Below, one piece after another: positions 33,228 to 43,215 of a DNA stretch of 64,000 nucleotides. The position numbers and the translations under genes were made by a program. The DNA is from Pseudoluteimonas sp044226035 (lineage in GTDB: Bacteria > Pseudomonadota > Gammaproteobacteria > Xanthomonadales > Xanthomonadaceae). The stretch's first letter is position 1. Every line of letters starts with the position of its first letter. The notes beneath the pieces were generated by a model. The model had not been told where the DNA came from. It made no database searches and was given only the letters and a program-made list of their open reading frames with translations. The DNA lies in NCBI GenBank assembly GCA_044226035.1, contig JBGAHT010000003.1, forward strand, positions 1 through 64,000, in the 5' to 3' direction.

Positions 33228-33721
33228 TGAACCCCAAGCCTTACAACATCCTTTTTCTATGCACCGGAAACAGCGCCAGAAGCATCATGGCGGAGGGGCT
33301 GGTCAATCTCCTCTCGGCGGGGCGCTTCAAGGGGTTCAGCGCAGGAAGCAACCCGACCGGAACCGTCAACCCGTTCGCGCTTGAAACCCTCCGCAACCTC
33401 GGGTGCGATACGAGCGGAATGTCGAGCAAGAGTTGGGATGTCTTCGCCACTCCCGACGCGCCCCGCATGGACTTCGTGATTACCGTCTGCGATAACGCCG
33501 CTGGCGAGGCCTGCCCGTTCTGGCCAGGCTCCCCTATGACTGCCCATTGGGGATTTCCTGACCCGTCGCACATTGAAGGCGATGACGAAACCAAGCGCGT
33601 CGCCTTCAGCAAGACCGCGCAAGACATTGCGCACCGTCTGCGTCTGTTTCTTTCCCTGCCCGTGGACAAACTCGACCGCCTGTCCATTCAACAGGAGTTG
33701 CGCGAGTTAGGAACCACATGA
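33227..33721 (+). CDS. arsC: Arsenate reductase, low-molecular-weight phosphatase (thioredoxin-linked) type
   Basis: The enzyme reduces arsenate to arsenite. It has 164 residues. The P-loop ILFLCTGNSARS holds the nucleophilic Cys12. Cys88 and Cys96 in VCDNAAGEACPFWPG give the relay of the thioredoxin-coupled family, and DFVITVCDN and AHWGFPDP are typical. A plain protein tyrosine phosphatase would lack the second and third Cys. The ATG at 33227 overlaps the arsI stop by one base (TGATG). A 69-bp longer frame would run into arsI. Confidence 0.9.
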   Translation: MNPKPYNILFLCTGNSARSIMAEGLVNLLSAGRFKGFSAGSNPTGTVNPFALETLRNLGCDTSGMSSKSWDVFATPDAPRMDFVITVCDNAAGEACPFWPGSPMTAHWGFPDPSHIEGDDETKRVAFSKTAQDIAHRLRLFLSLPVDKLDRLSIQQELRELGTT

Positions 33722-34389
33722 CCTCGCTCCCTCGTCGCCTATTGGCCGAGGCTCTTGGCACGGCCATTCTTCTGGCCGTAGTCGTGGGCTCGGGCATCAT
33801 GGCCGATCGTCTAGCAGGAGGAAACGACGCCATCGCATTGCTGGCAAATGCGCTTGCCACGGGTTGCGCCCTGTTCGTCCTCATCCTGATGTTTTGCCCT
33901 GTATCTGGCGCTCACTTCAATCCCGCGGTTTCCGTGGCCATGGCATTGAAGGGCACTCTTGGCAGGCAAGACGCCGTGGCCTATATCGTTGTTCAACTGG
34001 CGGGAGCGTTGGCGGGCGTCGCCATTGCCCATGTCATGTTTGATTTACCACTGTTCACAGCGTCAACCCACGCTCGCGACGGCATGGGTCAGGTATTGAG
34101 CGAGTTCGTAGCCACCTTCGGACTTCTCCTGACCATTCTGATGGTGGGTCGACAAGGCGTCATGGCAACGGCGTTGGCGGTCGGATGCTTCATCACAGCC
34201 GGATATTGGTTTACGGCATCCACATCGTTCGCCAATCCGGCCGTTTCACTGGCGCGCGCGTTCTCCGACACTTTCGCAGGCATTCGCATCGACGGCGTTC
34301 CGTGGTTCGTTCTTGCGCAACTGTGCGCCGTTCCCATCGCCATCGGCGTCGAAAAACTGTTGACCACTCCACAGATGCCGAAGGCTTGA
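33718..34389 (+). CDS. aqpS: Aquaglyceroporin, probable arsenite channel (AqpS-like)
   Basis: This 223-residue MIP-family channel has six hydrophobic segments. The two half-helix motifs are HFNPAVSVAM and ANPAVSLARAF, both intact NPA. In Sinorhizobium an arsR-aqpS-arsC-arsH operon uses the channel to let arsenite leave down its gradient after arsenate reduction; the same role is inferred here. No ArsB or ACR3 pump is present in the island. The ATG overlaps the arsC stop (ATGA), so four genes are translationally coupled in a row. Confidence 0.88.
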   Translation: MTSLPRRLLAEALGTAILLAVVVGSGIMADRLAGGNDAIALLANALATGCALFVLILMFCPVSGAHFNPAVSVAMALKGTLGRQDAVAYIVVQLAGALAGVAIAHVMFDLPLFTASTHARDGMGQVLSEFVATFGLLLTILMVGRQGVMATALAVGCFITAGYWFTASTSFANPAVSLARAFSDTFAGIRIDGVPWFVLAQLCAVPIAIGVEKLLTTPQMPKA

Positions 34390-34451
34390 CGCCTTGCGGT
34401 TTTCCAATGGTGCGCTATGAAAAAGGCTCCCCCACAGAAAGGAGCCACCAT

Positions 34452-34697
34452 ATGGCGAAGAAAAAAGCCCCCACACTTCCCGAGCAACTGCGCAAACTGG
34501 CCGACGACATCGAGGAGGCCACCAAGCCGAGACACCTTCAGACACCGGAGGCCATGTTGGCCGAGTTCAACCAGAAGAGTTTCAAACAGCGGTTGATGGA
34601 ACGACGCGAGCGACTTGCCAACGAGAACGACGAAAGAGGCGAAGGCGACGGAAACCCCGCAACCCTTCGACCTATACGACGACCACGAGCCCGCTGA
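34452..34697 (+). CDS. Small basic hydrophilic protein of the island
   Basis: 81 residues starting MAKKKAPTLPEQLRKLADDI, with AAAGGAGCCACC just upstream of the ATG, so translation is credible. It is charged and helical, without membrane segments or Cys. I do not recognise a family. The position between the ars operon and the recombinase, followed by a strong terminator, suggests an accessory or regulatory island protein; an antitoxin or DNA-binding role is only a guess. Confidence 0.6.
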   Translation: MAKKKAPTLPEQLRKLADDIEEATKPRHLQTPEAMLAEFNQKSFKQRLMERRERLANENDERGEGDGNPATLRPIRRPRAR

Positions 34698-34706
34698 CAG
34701 CGTGCG

Positions 34707-34745
34707 AAGGCCCCCGATTGTTAGCGCAATCGGGGGCCTTTTCCT
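34707..34745. terminator. Terminator between the island's two converging gene groups
   Basis: AAGGCCCCCGATTG, TTAGCG, CAATCGGGGGCCTT followed by TTCCTTTC. The stop codon of the opposite-strand recombinase lies in the loop, so the hairpin can end both transcripts. Confidence 0.88.
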
Positions 34746-35977
34746 TTCATGGATGCCACCGGCGCAGGCCGAGCATCGCGACGCGACGCCAACTTGGCAT
34801 GCCTGTTGGCCTCGATATGCGCCAGCCTCTGGGCCAATGTCTGCGGTAGCGTCTTGACCGCTCTAATCGGCGACGATGCCTGTGCCGATTTCACTCCGAC
34901 CGCCCCCGAACTGCTCCGCGAATTGCCATAACCGCTCTGGGTTCTGTCGCTTCGATGCCCGAGCCACGACGCCACCATGGCACGGTCGCCACTGGCTTTT
35001 GCATCACTTGCGCGGGCATGGCGGTAGGCATATGGCGATAGTCCGTCTTGCGCTTCTCGCATGGCCCGACGCACCGCGACCAAGTCGGCGTCGGACAACT
35101 GCACCCAGTCGCGCCCCGTCGCCACAGCGTCCCGCAGGACCTGCACAGCCAACAACGATTGCCCAAACCCGAGCGCCCCTTCTGTCCGTGTCGCCGAGAC
35201 CGTCAGCGTTCGCACTTTCTGCCCGCGTGTCGCGTCCACCTTTGCCCCGCTCACGACGAGCGACACATCGTCCCCGTCCACAAGCAAACGCGCCCCTTTC
35301 AACAACTCCGCAGGCCTCACCCCGAACAGCGCAAAGCAGAGCGCGGGTATCTCCACGCGGGAGGCTCGTCCCATTTGCTGGGTCAAGGCCACCAACAGGG
35401 CATCAGGTGTCGGCGCGTGGCGCCCAGCCACGCGCTTGCTCTTGCTCTTCCCACGACTACCCCCATCACCGGCGCGAAGCGCCGTCGCTTTTTCTCCCCA
35501 AGTCGGGCGGTCATGCGCGAGGAACATCGCATCGAACACGACCGCCCGTTCTAACGCGCTCCAAGTCAGACGGCTCATCCTGTCGGCGTCTTTCGCTCGC
35601 CGAGCGCGTTCCGCCTCTTGGCGCTGTTGCGCGATGGTGGTCTCCTCACAGAACCGGAACGCAGACCGCAAACGGTTGTGATGCTGGAAGGTTGTGGCCT
35701 TATCTAGTGGCGTTTGTTTCTCTTCGAGCAAACGGGCATGGTCGCGTCGATAAGCAACGACCGTTGCCTCCGATGGATCGCCCTTACGCCCTTGCTTGGC
35801 GTCTTTGAGTATCGCGCGGACACGCTGGTCGGCGACGACCCCTAGCGGTTGTCCGGTGCGTTTCGCCTCGGCCTCGACGCTCCGCAGTGCTTCGGAAATC
35901 GCTTTGGCGAACCGTTCGCGAAGCCATGCCGGCACGGCTTCGCTGTCATGGTCTGGGGTTGTCTCGATCTGTCTCAT
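34721..35977 (-). CDS. Atypical tyrosine recombinase/integrase-like protein
   Basis: The 418-residue protein carries a recognisable catalytic half. The box I Arg is in LFGVRPAELLKGARL, a box II segment reads LSPYAYRHARASD, and WLGHRSDRTQSGYGNSRS supplies the His/Trp and the likely nucleophilic Tyr. In box II the usual first His of HxxRH is Tyr (Y-A-Y-R-H). The N-terminal 130 residues are charged and helical, and the tail ends in basic RDARPAPVASMKGKGPRLR. The ATG at 35977 is the only plausible start. It may resolve or assist the main integrase, or be a second element's remnant. Confidence 0.7.
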   Translation of the reverse strand: MRQIETTPDHDSEAVPAWLRERFAKAISEALRSVEAEAKRTGQPLGVVADQRVRAILKDAKQGRKGDPSEATVVAYRRDHARLLEEKQTPLDKATTFQHHNRLRSAFRFCEETTIAQQRQEAERARRAKDADRMSRLTWSALERAVVFDAMFLAHDRPTWGEKATALRAGDGGSRGKSKSKRVAGRHAPTPDALLVALTQQMGRASRVEIPALCFALFGVRPAELLKGARLLVDGDDVSLVVSGAKVDATRGQKVRTLTVSATRTEGALGFGQSLLAVQVLRDAVATGRDWVQLSDADLVAVRRAMREAQDGLSPYAYRHARASDAKASGDRAMVASWLGHRSDRTQSGYGNSRSSSGAVGVKSAQASSPIRAVKTLPQTLAQRLAHIEANRHAKLASRRDARPAPVASMKGKGPRLR

Positions 35978-36360
35978 GGGCGCGCTCCGTTGGTGCTAGG
36001 GCATGGGCTCGCTTTCGCTTCGCCCAGTCGCACGGCTCCCACCGTGCTCTACGCACAGGCTCCCGCCTGTGCGTCCGGCCTTCGCTTGCGCTACGGCCGT
36101 CGCCCTTTGCTCCCGCAACCCATGGCGCTAACGCACCACGGGACGGGCGGCCCCCTCTTCGTTCCGGCCATTGCTCGCTATCGCTTGGCAATGTCCAGAA
36201 CTTCGAGAGGGCATATTGTCGGACAGTAAGTCCGACAATATGGGCGTCCCTTCATCCAAACAGAAAATGCAAAAGCCGCAAGGTGGTTAGCGCAACAACT
36301 TGCCCAACTCGTCGATGTTCAAGCCGAACGACAAGACAGGGTGGCAAAGTCTTGGCGAAA
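35978..36360. other. Intergenic region with a 13-bp-arm palindrome
   Basis: About 380 bp between the two island recombinases. It contains short repeats such as GCTCCCACCGTGCTC and CACAGGCTCCCGCCTGTG, a striking palindrome (36212-36242), and a short open segment (36243-36352) without a normal start codon. No complete gene is supported. An origin, operator or recombination site is possible. Confidence 0.55.
36212..36242. promoter_or_regulatory. Perfect palindrome CATATTGTCGGAC/GTCCGACAATATG
   Basis: The two 13-bp arms are exact reverse complements around AGTAA. It lacks a T-tract, so it is not a terminator. It looks like a protein-binding site, either an operator for an unrecognised regulator or the cleavage site of one recombinase. 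Confidence 0.6.
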
Positions 36361-37785
36361 CTAATCGTGGAGAAACGGATCTTCGTAAGCGCTCGCATAT
36401 TCGGGCTTTCCCGTTGTGGCGTGGCCCGTGTATTCCTCACGCACTTCCCGCACCACCCCGCCCGCTTTCAGTTTGTTGAGAACGGTATCTCGGAAACTAT
36501 GGACGCCGACTGTTCCCGTTCCTCGCGCCTTGACCCCGCGCATAGCGAGGTAGCGCGCGAATGCCGTCATGGGAGCGTTTGCGGGACCGTTCTGCGCGTT
36601 GAAAGTCAGGACGGGGAACAACTTGACCTCCCCCTCCGCTTTCAACCGGTCCACCCGTTCCAGCAAACCCAACGCAATCAAGTCCGGATGAACGGGGGTC
36701 TGGCGTGTGCTGGCCTTCACTTTGACGGACTTGTCATCGCCAACGAGCGAAATGTCGAAGACGGGGACGCCGAACTCGTCCTCGTAGATGTCCGCCAACT
36801 CCAAGCGCGCGATTTCATTTCCGCGCGCCCCCGTATAAAGGCAAATCAAGGGGAGCCAGCGGTCGGCGTCCTGTGGCAGGTCGCCGTAGTGCGCAGGGTC
36901 GAAGATGGCGACCAACTGCTCGGGGCGGAACTTCTGCGCGCCGTTGGTCGCATTGGCGATGGCCTTATCCTTCTTCGATACCCGAGCGAAGCCATCGGAG
37001 GGCAAGCCCTCCTCGTCGTCCCTCTTCGGCAGATAACCGGACTTCCGCGCCCATTTCAGGAACTGGCCCAGAACAATGAACTTGTTCTCGACCGTTCTGC
37101 GGTCGATGGTCTTCAACAGGGCGATTTCAAGTTCCGAGCAATGACGGCTCGTAATATCGCGCACCCACTCGGGGCGGTTGGTCGCGGGTAGGCTGGTGAA
37201 GAAGGCCTCGACATCCTCCAAGGCCTTCAACTTCGCCCGCTTGGTCTTCTTCTTGGGGGGCGTATGGTCGGGAAGGGTCCGGGCCCACTTCTCCTTGGCC
37301 GTCCCGAAGGCGATGAAGCCGTTTTCTTCCGTCTTCTCGGGTTCGGGTTTCGGTCCCAGCCCGGAGAGAGGAACCGCCCCACCAGGAAGGTTGACGGACA
37401 CACGGTCCAGAAAACTGTTGAAGCGGGCTTGGTCCGCGTCGTCGGCGATGTTCAGGCCCTTGAAGCGCACGCCACTGGGACCGACTTCCATCTCGTCTGT
37501 GGTCCATGTGCGAATGTCCCCACCGTCCCCAGAACGGCCCGACAGGATGTCTTCAATGCTTGGCGGTTTTGTCTTCATCGCGTCCCCCTGACGCAATGCC
37601 TCGAAAACCCGAGCATATCGGCCCGCCAGCACAAGGGCGATAGCCTGCGCCGTGCACGAACATCGCGTCCGCAAGGCGCGTTTGACCAGTCGCGCGCCCA
37701 TGGCCGTCCAGAGATCGGCAGGCACGCGCATACGGAAGTAGGAAAGACCCGAAGGATTTCGGATGAGGTGATGGGCTACTCGCAT
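36361..37785 (-). CDS. int: Site-specific tyrosine integrase (DUF6538 N-terminal domain)
   Basis: This is the likely integrase of the island. The N-terminus (HHLIRNPSGLSYFRMRVPADL) matches the DUF6538 arm domain seen in many island integrases. The catalytic residues are in order: Arg in LYTGARGNEIARLELADI, His-x-x-Arg in VGVHSFRDTVLNKL, His in EEYTGHATTGK, Tyr in PEYASAYED. It has 474 residues from the ATG at 37785; a TTG 33 bp upstream is in frame but adds residues overlapping the AGTGTCCAA box. It reads away from tRNA-Asp and starts 78 bp from attR, typical of tRNA-borne islands. Confidence 0.9.
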   Translation of the reverse strand: MRVAHHLIRNPSGLSYFRMRVPADLWTAMGARLVKRALRTRCSCTAQAIALVLAGRYARVFEALRQGDAMKTKPPSIEDILSGRSGDGGDIRTWTTDEMEVGPSGVRFKGLNIADDADQARFNSFLDRVSVNLPGGAVPLSGLGPKPEPEKTEENGFIAFGTAKEKWARTLPDHTPPKKKTKRAKLKALEDVEAFFTSLPATNRPEWVRDITSRHCSELEIALLKTIDRRTVENKFIVLGQFLKWARKSGYLPKRDDEEGLPSDGFARVSKKDKAIANATNGAQKFRPEQLVAIFDPAHYGDLPQDADRWLPLICLYTGARGNEIARLELADIYEDEFGVPVFDISLVGDDKSVKVKASTRQTPVHPDLIALGLLERVDRLKAEGEVKLFPVLTFNAQNGPANAPMTAFARYLAMRGVKARGTGTVGVHSFRDTVLNKLKAGGVVREVREEYTGHATTGKPEYASAYEDPFLHD

Positions 37786-37801
37786 GGGAAGGGTCCAAGC
37801 G

Positions 37802-37810
37802 AGTGTCCAA
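37802..37810. repeat. AGTGTCCAA box beside the integrase start
   Basis: The same 9-mer seen three times at the left island end, with a related GGTCCAAGC just before it at 37792. It lies between the integrase start and attR and is a probable integrase arm site. Confidence 0.5.
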
Positions 37811-37823
37811 GCGTGCAAAGTAA

Positions 37824-37854
37824 AACGCCCGCAAATCGTTGATTTACGGGCGTT
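37824..37854 (-). terminator. Island-supplied terminator downstream of tRNA-Asp
   Basis: On the minus strand AACGCCCGTAAATC, AAC, GATTTGCGGGCGTT is followed by TTACTTT. It lies 9 bp inside the island from the tRNA 3' end and replaces the displaced original terminator. Confidence 0.85.
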
Positions 37855-37862
37855 CTAGGTAA

Positions 37863-37880
37863 TGGCGGAGTGGACGGGAC
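37863..37880. repeat. Right attachment site copy of the island
   Basis: TGGCGGAGTGGACGGGAC, the 3' end of tRNA-Asp, exactly repeated at 32235-32252. Confidence 0.9.
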
Positions 37881-37939
37881 TCGAACCCGCGACCTCCGGC
37901 GTGACAGGCCAGCATTCTAACCGACTGAACTACCACTCC
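37863..37939 (-). tRNA. tRNA-Asp (anticodon GTC), island integration site
   Basis: On the minus strand GGAGTGG pairs with CCACTCC, the D-arm is AGTTCAGTCGGTTAGA, and the anticodon loop CCTGTCACG carries GTC. T-arm GGTTCGAGTCC and encoded CCA follow. The last 18 bases are the attR core, so integration restored the complete tRNA. Confidence 0.97.
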
Positions 37940-37986
37940 GCGGAGCCGCGCATGGTACAGGCCGCCGCCGCCGCGTGCAACCGATC

Positions 37987-38061
37987 TGGTGGGCGCTGAG
38001 GGGATCGAACCCCCGACCCTCTCCGTGTAAAGGAGACGCTCTACCGCTGAGCTAAGCGCCC
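37987..38061 (-). tRNA. tRNA-Val (anticodon TAC)
   Basis: On the minus strand GGGCGCT pairs with AGCGCCC, the anticodon stem CTCCT with loop TTACACG carries TAC, T-arm GGTTCGATCC is normal and CCA is encoded. It lies 47 bp upstream of tRNA-Asp in the same direction. Confidence 0.95.
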
Positions 38062-38077
38062 TGGCTTGCGCACGATA

Positions 38078-38108
38078 ACGAAAAACCCGGCGCATGGCCG
38101 GGTTTTCG
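38078..38108 (-). terminator. Terminator after hup
   Basis: On the minus strand CGAAAACCCGGCC, ATGC, GCCGGGTTTTTCGTT forms a strong stem with a T5 tract, 20 bp after the hup stop and before tRNA-Val. Confidence 0.9.
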
Positions 38109-38127
38109 CGACGGGATCCGGGAAGGA

Positions 38128-38400
38128 TCAGTTCACGGCGTCCTTCAGCGCCTTGCCCGGCTTGAACGCCGGCGCCTTGGACGCGGGGATCTCGATGGTG
38201 CCGCCGGTCTGCGGGTTGCGGCCGGTGCGGGCGCTGCGCGAACGCACCTCGAAGGTGCCGAAGCCGACCAGCGCGACGCTGTCGCCGGACTTCAGCGCGC
38301 TGCTCACCCCGCTGGTGAACGCATCGACCGCGCGCGTGGCATCGGCCTTGGACAGGCCCGTGGTTTCGGCGACGTGGTCGATGATGTCGTTCTTGTTCAT
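38128..38400 (-). CDS. hupB: DNA-binding protein HU
   Basis: HU bends and compacts DNA as a dimer. The 90-residue protein starts MNKNDIIDHVAETTGLSKAD and has the beta-arm signature GFGTFEVRSRSARTGRNPQTG, the IPASKAPAFKPGKALKDAVN end and no Cys. The ATG at 38400 gives the family N-terminus; the track upstream is non-coding. It lies after lon in the order lon-hupB, as in enterobacteria. Confidence 0.96.
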   Translation of the reverse strand: MNKNDIIDHVAETTGLSKADATRAVDAFTSGVSSALKSGDSVALVGFGTFEVRSRSARTGRNPQTGGTIEIPASKAPAFKPGKALKDAVN

Positions 38401-38558
38401 GTGTGGAATCTCCATGTGCGAGCGGCGCTCGCGTGCGATTGGCAATGCCGCGGGGACGCGGCGCGGAACGAGCGAATGCAAGGCTATGGATGGAAACGCA
38501 TTCCATCCCGCCGGGCGGACACGCGAGGCGCGACCGCCGCGAAACATCGCATCGAAAT

Positions 38559-38587
38559 GTTATACCAGCGGGGTTTTCCGCGTGCAA
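38559..38587 (-). promoter_or_regulatory. Sigma-70-like promoter of hupB
   Basis: On the minus strand TTGCAC (38587-38582), a 17-bp spacer and TATAAC (38564-38559) make a near-consensus promoter about 150 bp upstream of the hupB ATG. The lon stop is just upstream, so hupB can be transcribed on its own. Confidence 0.75.
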
Positions 38588-38612
38588 TAAGCCGGTTTTC
38601 GCGCAAGCACGT

Positions 38613-41054
<2,442 letters not shown>

Positions 41055-41105
41055 GCTTGCTCCGGCAGGGAATGAATGGCCCGGCGACGCGCGCCGGCCC
41101 TGCCG

Positions 41106-41134
41106 TTATGGGGCCGGCGGCGGGCGCTTGCAAG
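41106..41134 (-). promoter_or_regulatory. Sigma-32 (heat-shock) type promoter of lon
   Basis: On the minus strand CTTGCAA (41134-41128), 14 bp, then CCCCATAA (41113-41106). This fits the sigma-32 consensus CTTGAAA-N11-15-CCCCATnT with one mismatch in each box. It is 52 bp before the lon ATG, in the clpX-lon gap. Confidence 0.7.
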
Positions 41135-41161
41135 CGCCGCGGCACCGGCCCTGGCCGCCGT

Positions 41162-42448
41162 TTATTCGGCGGCCGCGACCCGCGGCGCGGCCGGCGGGGT
41201 TTCGTAGATCAGGTAGGGCTCGGACTTGTGTTCGACCACCGATTCGTCGACCACGACCTTCTTCACGTTTTCCAGCGACGGCAGGTCGTACATCGTGTCG
41301 AGCAGCACCGATTCGACGATGGTGCGCAGGCCGCGCGCGCCGGTCTTGCGCTTGAGCGCCTTCTTGGCGATCGCGGTGAGCGCGTCGGGGCGGAACTCGA
41401 GTTCCACGCCCTCCATCTCGAACAGCTTGCGGAACTGCTTGGTGATGGCGTTCTTGGGCTCGGTGAGGATCTTCACCAGCGCCGGCTCGTCGAGTTCCTC
41501 GAGCGTTGCGACCACCGGCAGGCGGCCGACGAACTCGGGGATGAGGCCGAACTTGATCAGGTCCTCGGGCTCGACGTCGGCCAGCACCTTGCCGACCTCG
41601 GCCTTGCGCTCGCTCGACTTGACCTTGGCCGAGAAGCCGATGCCGCCGGCCTCGGTGCTGCGCTGCTGGATGATCTTCTCCAGCCCGGCGAACGCGCCGC
41701 CGACGATGAACAGGATGTTGCGCGTGTCCACCTGCAGGAATTCCTGCTGCGGGTGCTTGCGCCCGCCCTGCGGCGGCACGCTGGCCACGGTGCCCTCGAT
41801 CAGCTTCAGCAGCGCCTGCTGCACGCCCTCGCCGGACACGTCGCGGGTGATCGACGGGTTCTCGCTCTTGCGCGAGATCTTGTCGATCTCGTCGATGTAG
41901 ACGATGCCCTGCTGCGCCTTGTCGACGTCGTAGTCGCACTTCTGCAGCAGCTTCTGGATGATGTTCTCCACGTCCTCGCCGACGTAGCCGGCTTCGGTCA
42001 GCGTGGTCGCGTCGGCCATGGTGAAGGGCACGTTCAGCAGCCGCGCCAGCGTCTCCGCGAGCAGGGTCTTGCCCGAACCGGTCGGCCCGACCAGCAGGAT
42101 GTTGGACTTGGCCAGCTCGACCTCGTCCGACTTCTGCCGGCTCTCGATGCGCTTGTAGTGGTTGTAGACCGCGACCGCGAGCGTCTTCTTCGCGCGCGAC
42201 TGGCCGATCACGTACTGGTCGAGGACGTCCAGGATCTCGCGCGGCTTGGGCAGCGCGCTGCGCGCCGACTGCGACTTCTCCTCGAGTTCCTCGCGGATGA
42301 TGTCGTTGCACAGTTCGACGCATTCGTCGCAGATGAACACGCTGGGGCCGGCGATGAGCTTGCGCACCTCGTGCTGGCTCTTCCCGCAGAAAGAGCAGTA
42401 GAGGATCTTGCTGCTGTCGCCCGAACGGCCCTGACGGTCTTCGCTCAT
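41162..42448 (-). CDS. clpX: ATP-dependent Clp protease ATP-binding subunit ClpX
   Basis: ClpX unfolds substrates and feeds them to ClpP. The 428-residue protein has the N-terminal zinc-binding domain (YCSFCGKSQHEVRKL, CDECVELCNDII), Walker A LLVGPTGSGKTLLAETLA, Walker B GIVYIDEIDKISRK, the ClpP-docking IGF equivalent within AGGIGFSAKVK, and sensor 2 TGARGLRTIVESVLLD. The ATG at 42448 starts MSEDRQGRSGDSSK. It lies 115 bp after clpP, with a hairpin GGGGCCGGATCGGCCCC in the gap. Confidence 0.97.
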   Translation of the reverse strand: MSEDRQGRSGDSSKILYCSFCGKSQHEVRKLIAGPSVFICDECVELCNDIIREELEEKSQSARSALPKPREILDVLDQYVIGQSRAKKTLAVAVYNHYKRIESRQKSDEVELAKSNILLVGPTGSGKTLLAETLARLLNVPFTMADATTLTEAGYVGEDVENIIQKLLQKCDYDVDKAQQGIVYIDEIDKISRKSENPSITRDVSGEGVQQALLKLIEGTVASVPPQGGRKHPQQEFLQVDTRNILFIVGGAFAGLEKIIQQRSTEAGGIGFSAKVKSSERKAEVGKVLADVEPEDLIKFGLIPEFVGRLPVVATLEELDEPALVKILTEPKNAITKQFRKLFEMEGVELEFRPDALTAIAKKALKRKTGARGLRTIVESVLLDTMYDLPSLENVKKVVVDESVVEHKSEPYLIYETPPAAPRVAAAE

Positions 42449-42563
42449 TCAAAACACCTGCTGCGTGAGCCGGTTGCGGCCCGAGAATAGCACAAGGGGC
42501 CGGATCGGCCCCGGCCCCGGTTCGTGCGGGAAATCGCTTTCGAATCAGCCAGTTGCGCGATTC

Positions 42564-43190
<627 letters not shown>

Positions 43191-43215
43191 GGCGTTCCTC
43201 GGGTTGGACGGGGCG

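Larger units (their letters stand above)
32235..37880. mobile_element. Arsenic-resistance genomic island integrated in tRNA-Asp
   Basis: The element is bounded by an 18-bp direct repeat that equals the last 18 bases of the tRNA-Asp gene. Left copy is 32235-32252, right copy 37863-37880. In order it contains repeated AGTGTCCAA boxes, arsR-arsI-arsC-aqpS, an 81-residue gene, a terminator, an atypical tyrosine recombinase, a palindrome-bearing gap and a DUF6538-type integrase ending next to the tRNA. No conjugation or phage structural genes are present, so it would depend on outside help to transfer. Base composition is visibly less GC-rich than the chromosome on both sides. Confidence 0.9.

Noticed and set aside
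34185..34451. Upstream extension of the 81-residue island gene antisense/overlapping aqpS
   Set aside because: The frame lies inside aqpS; the ATG at 34452 has its own ribosome site.
36243..36352. Short open segment reading ENAKAARWLAQQLAQLVDVQ and on to a stop in the island gap
   Set aside because: The composition looks protein-like, but there is no ATG, GTG or TTG in frame after the previous stop and no ribosome site. It may be a gene remnant; not called.
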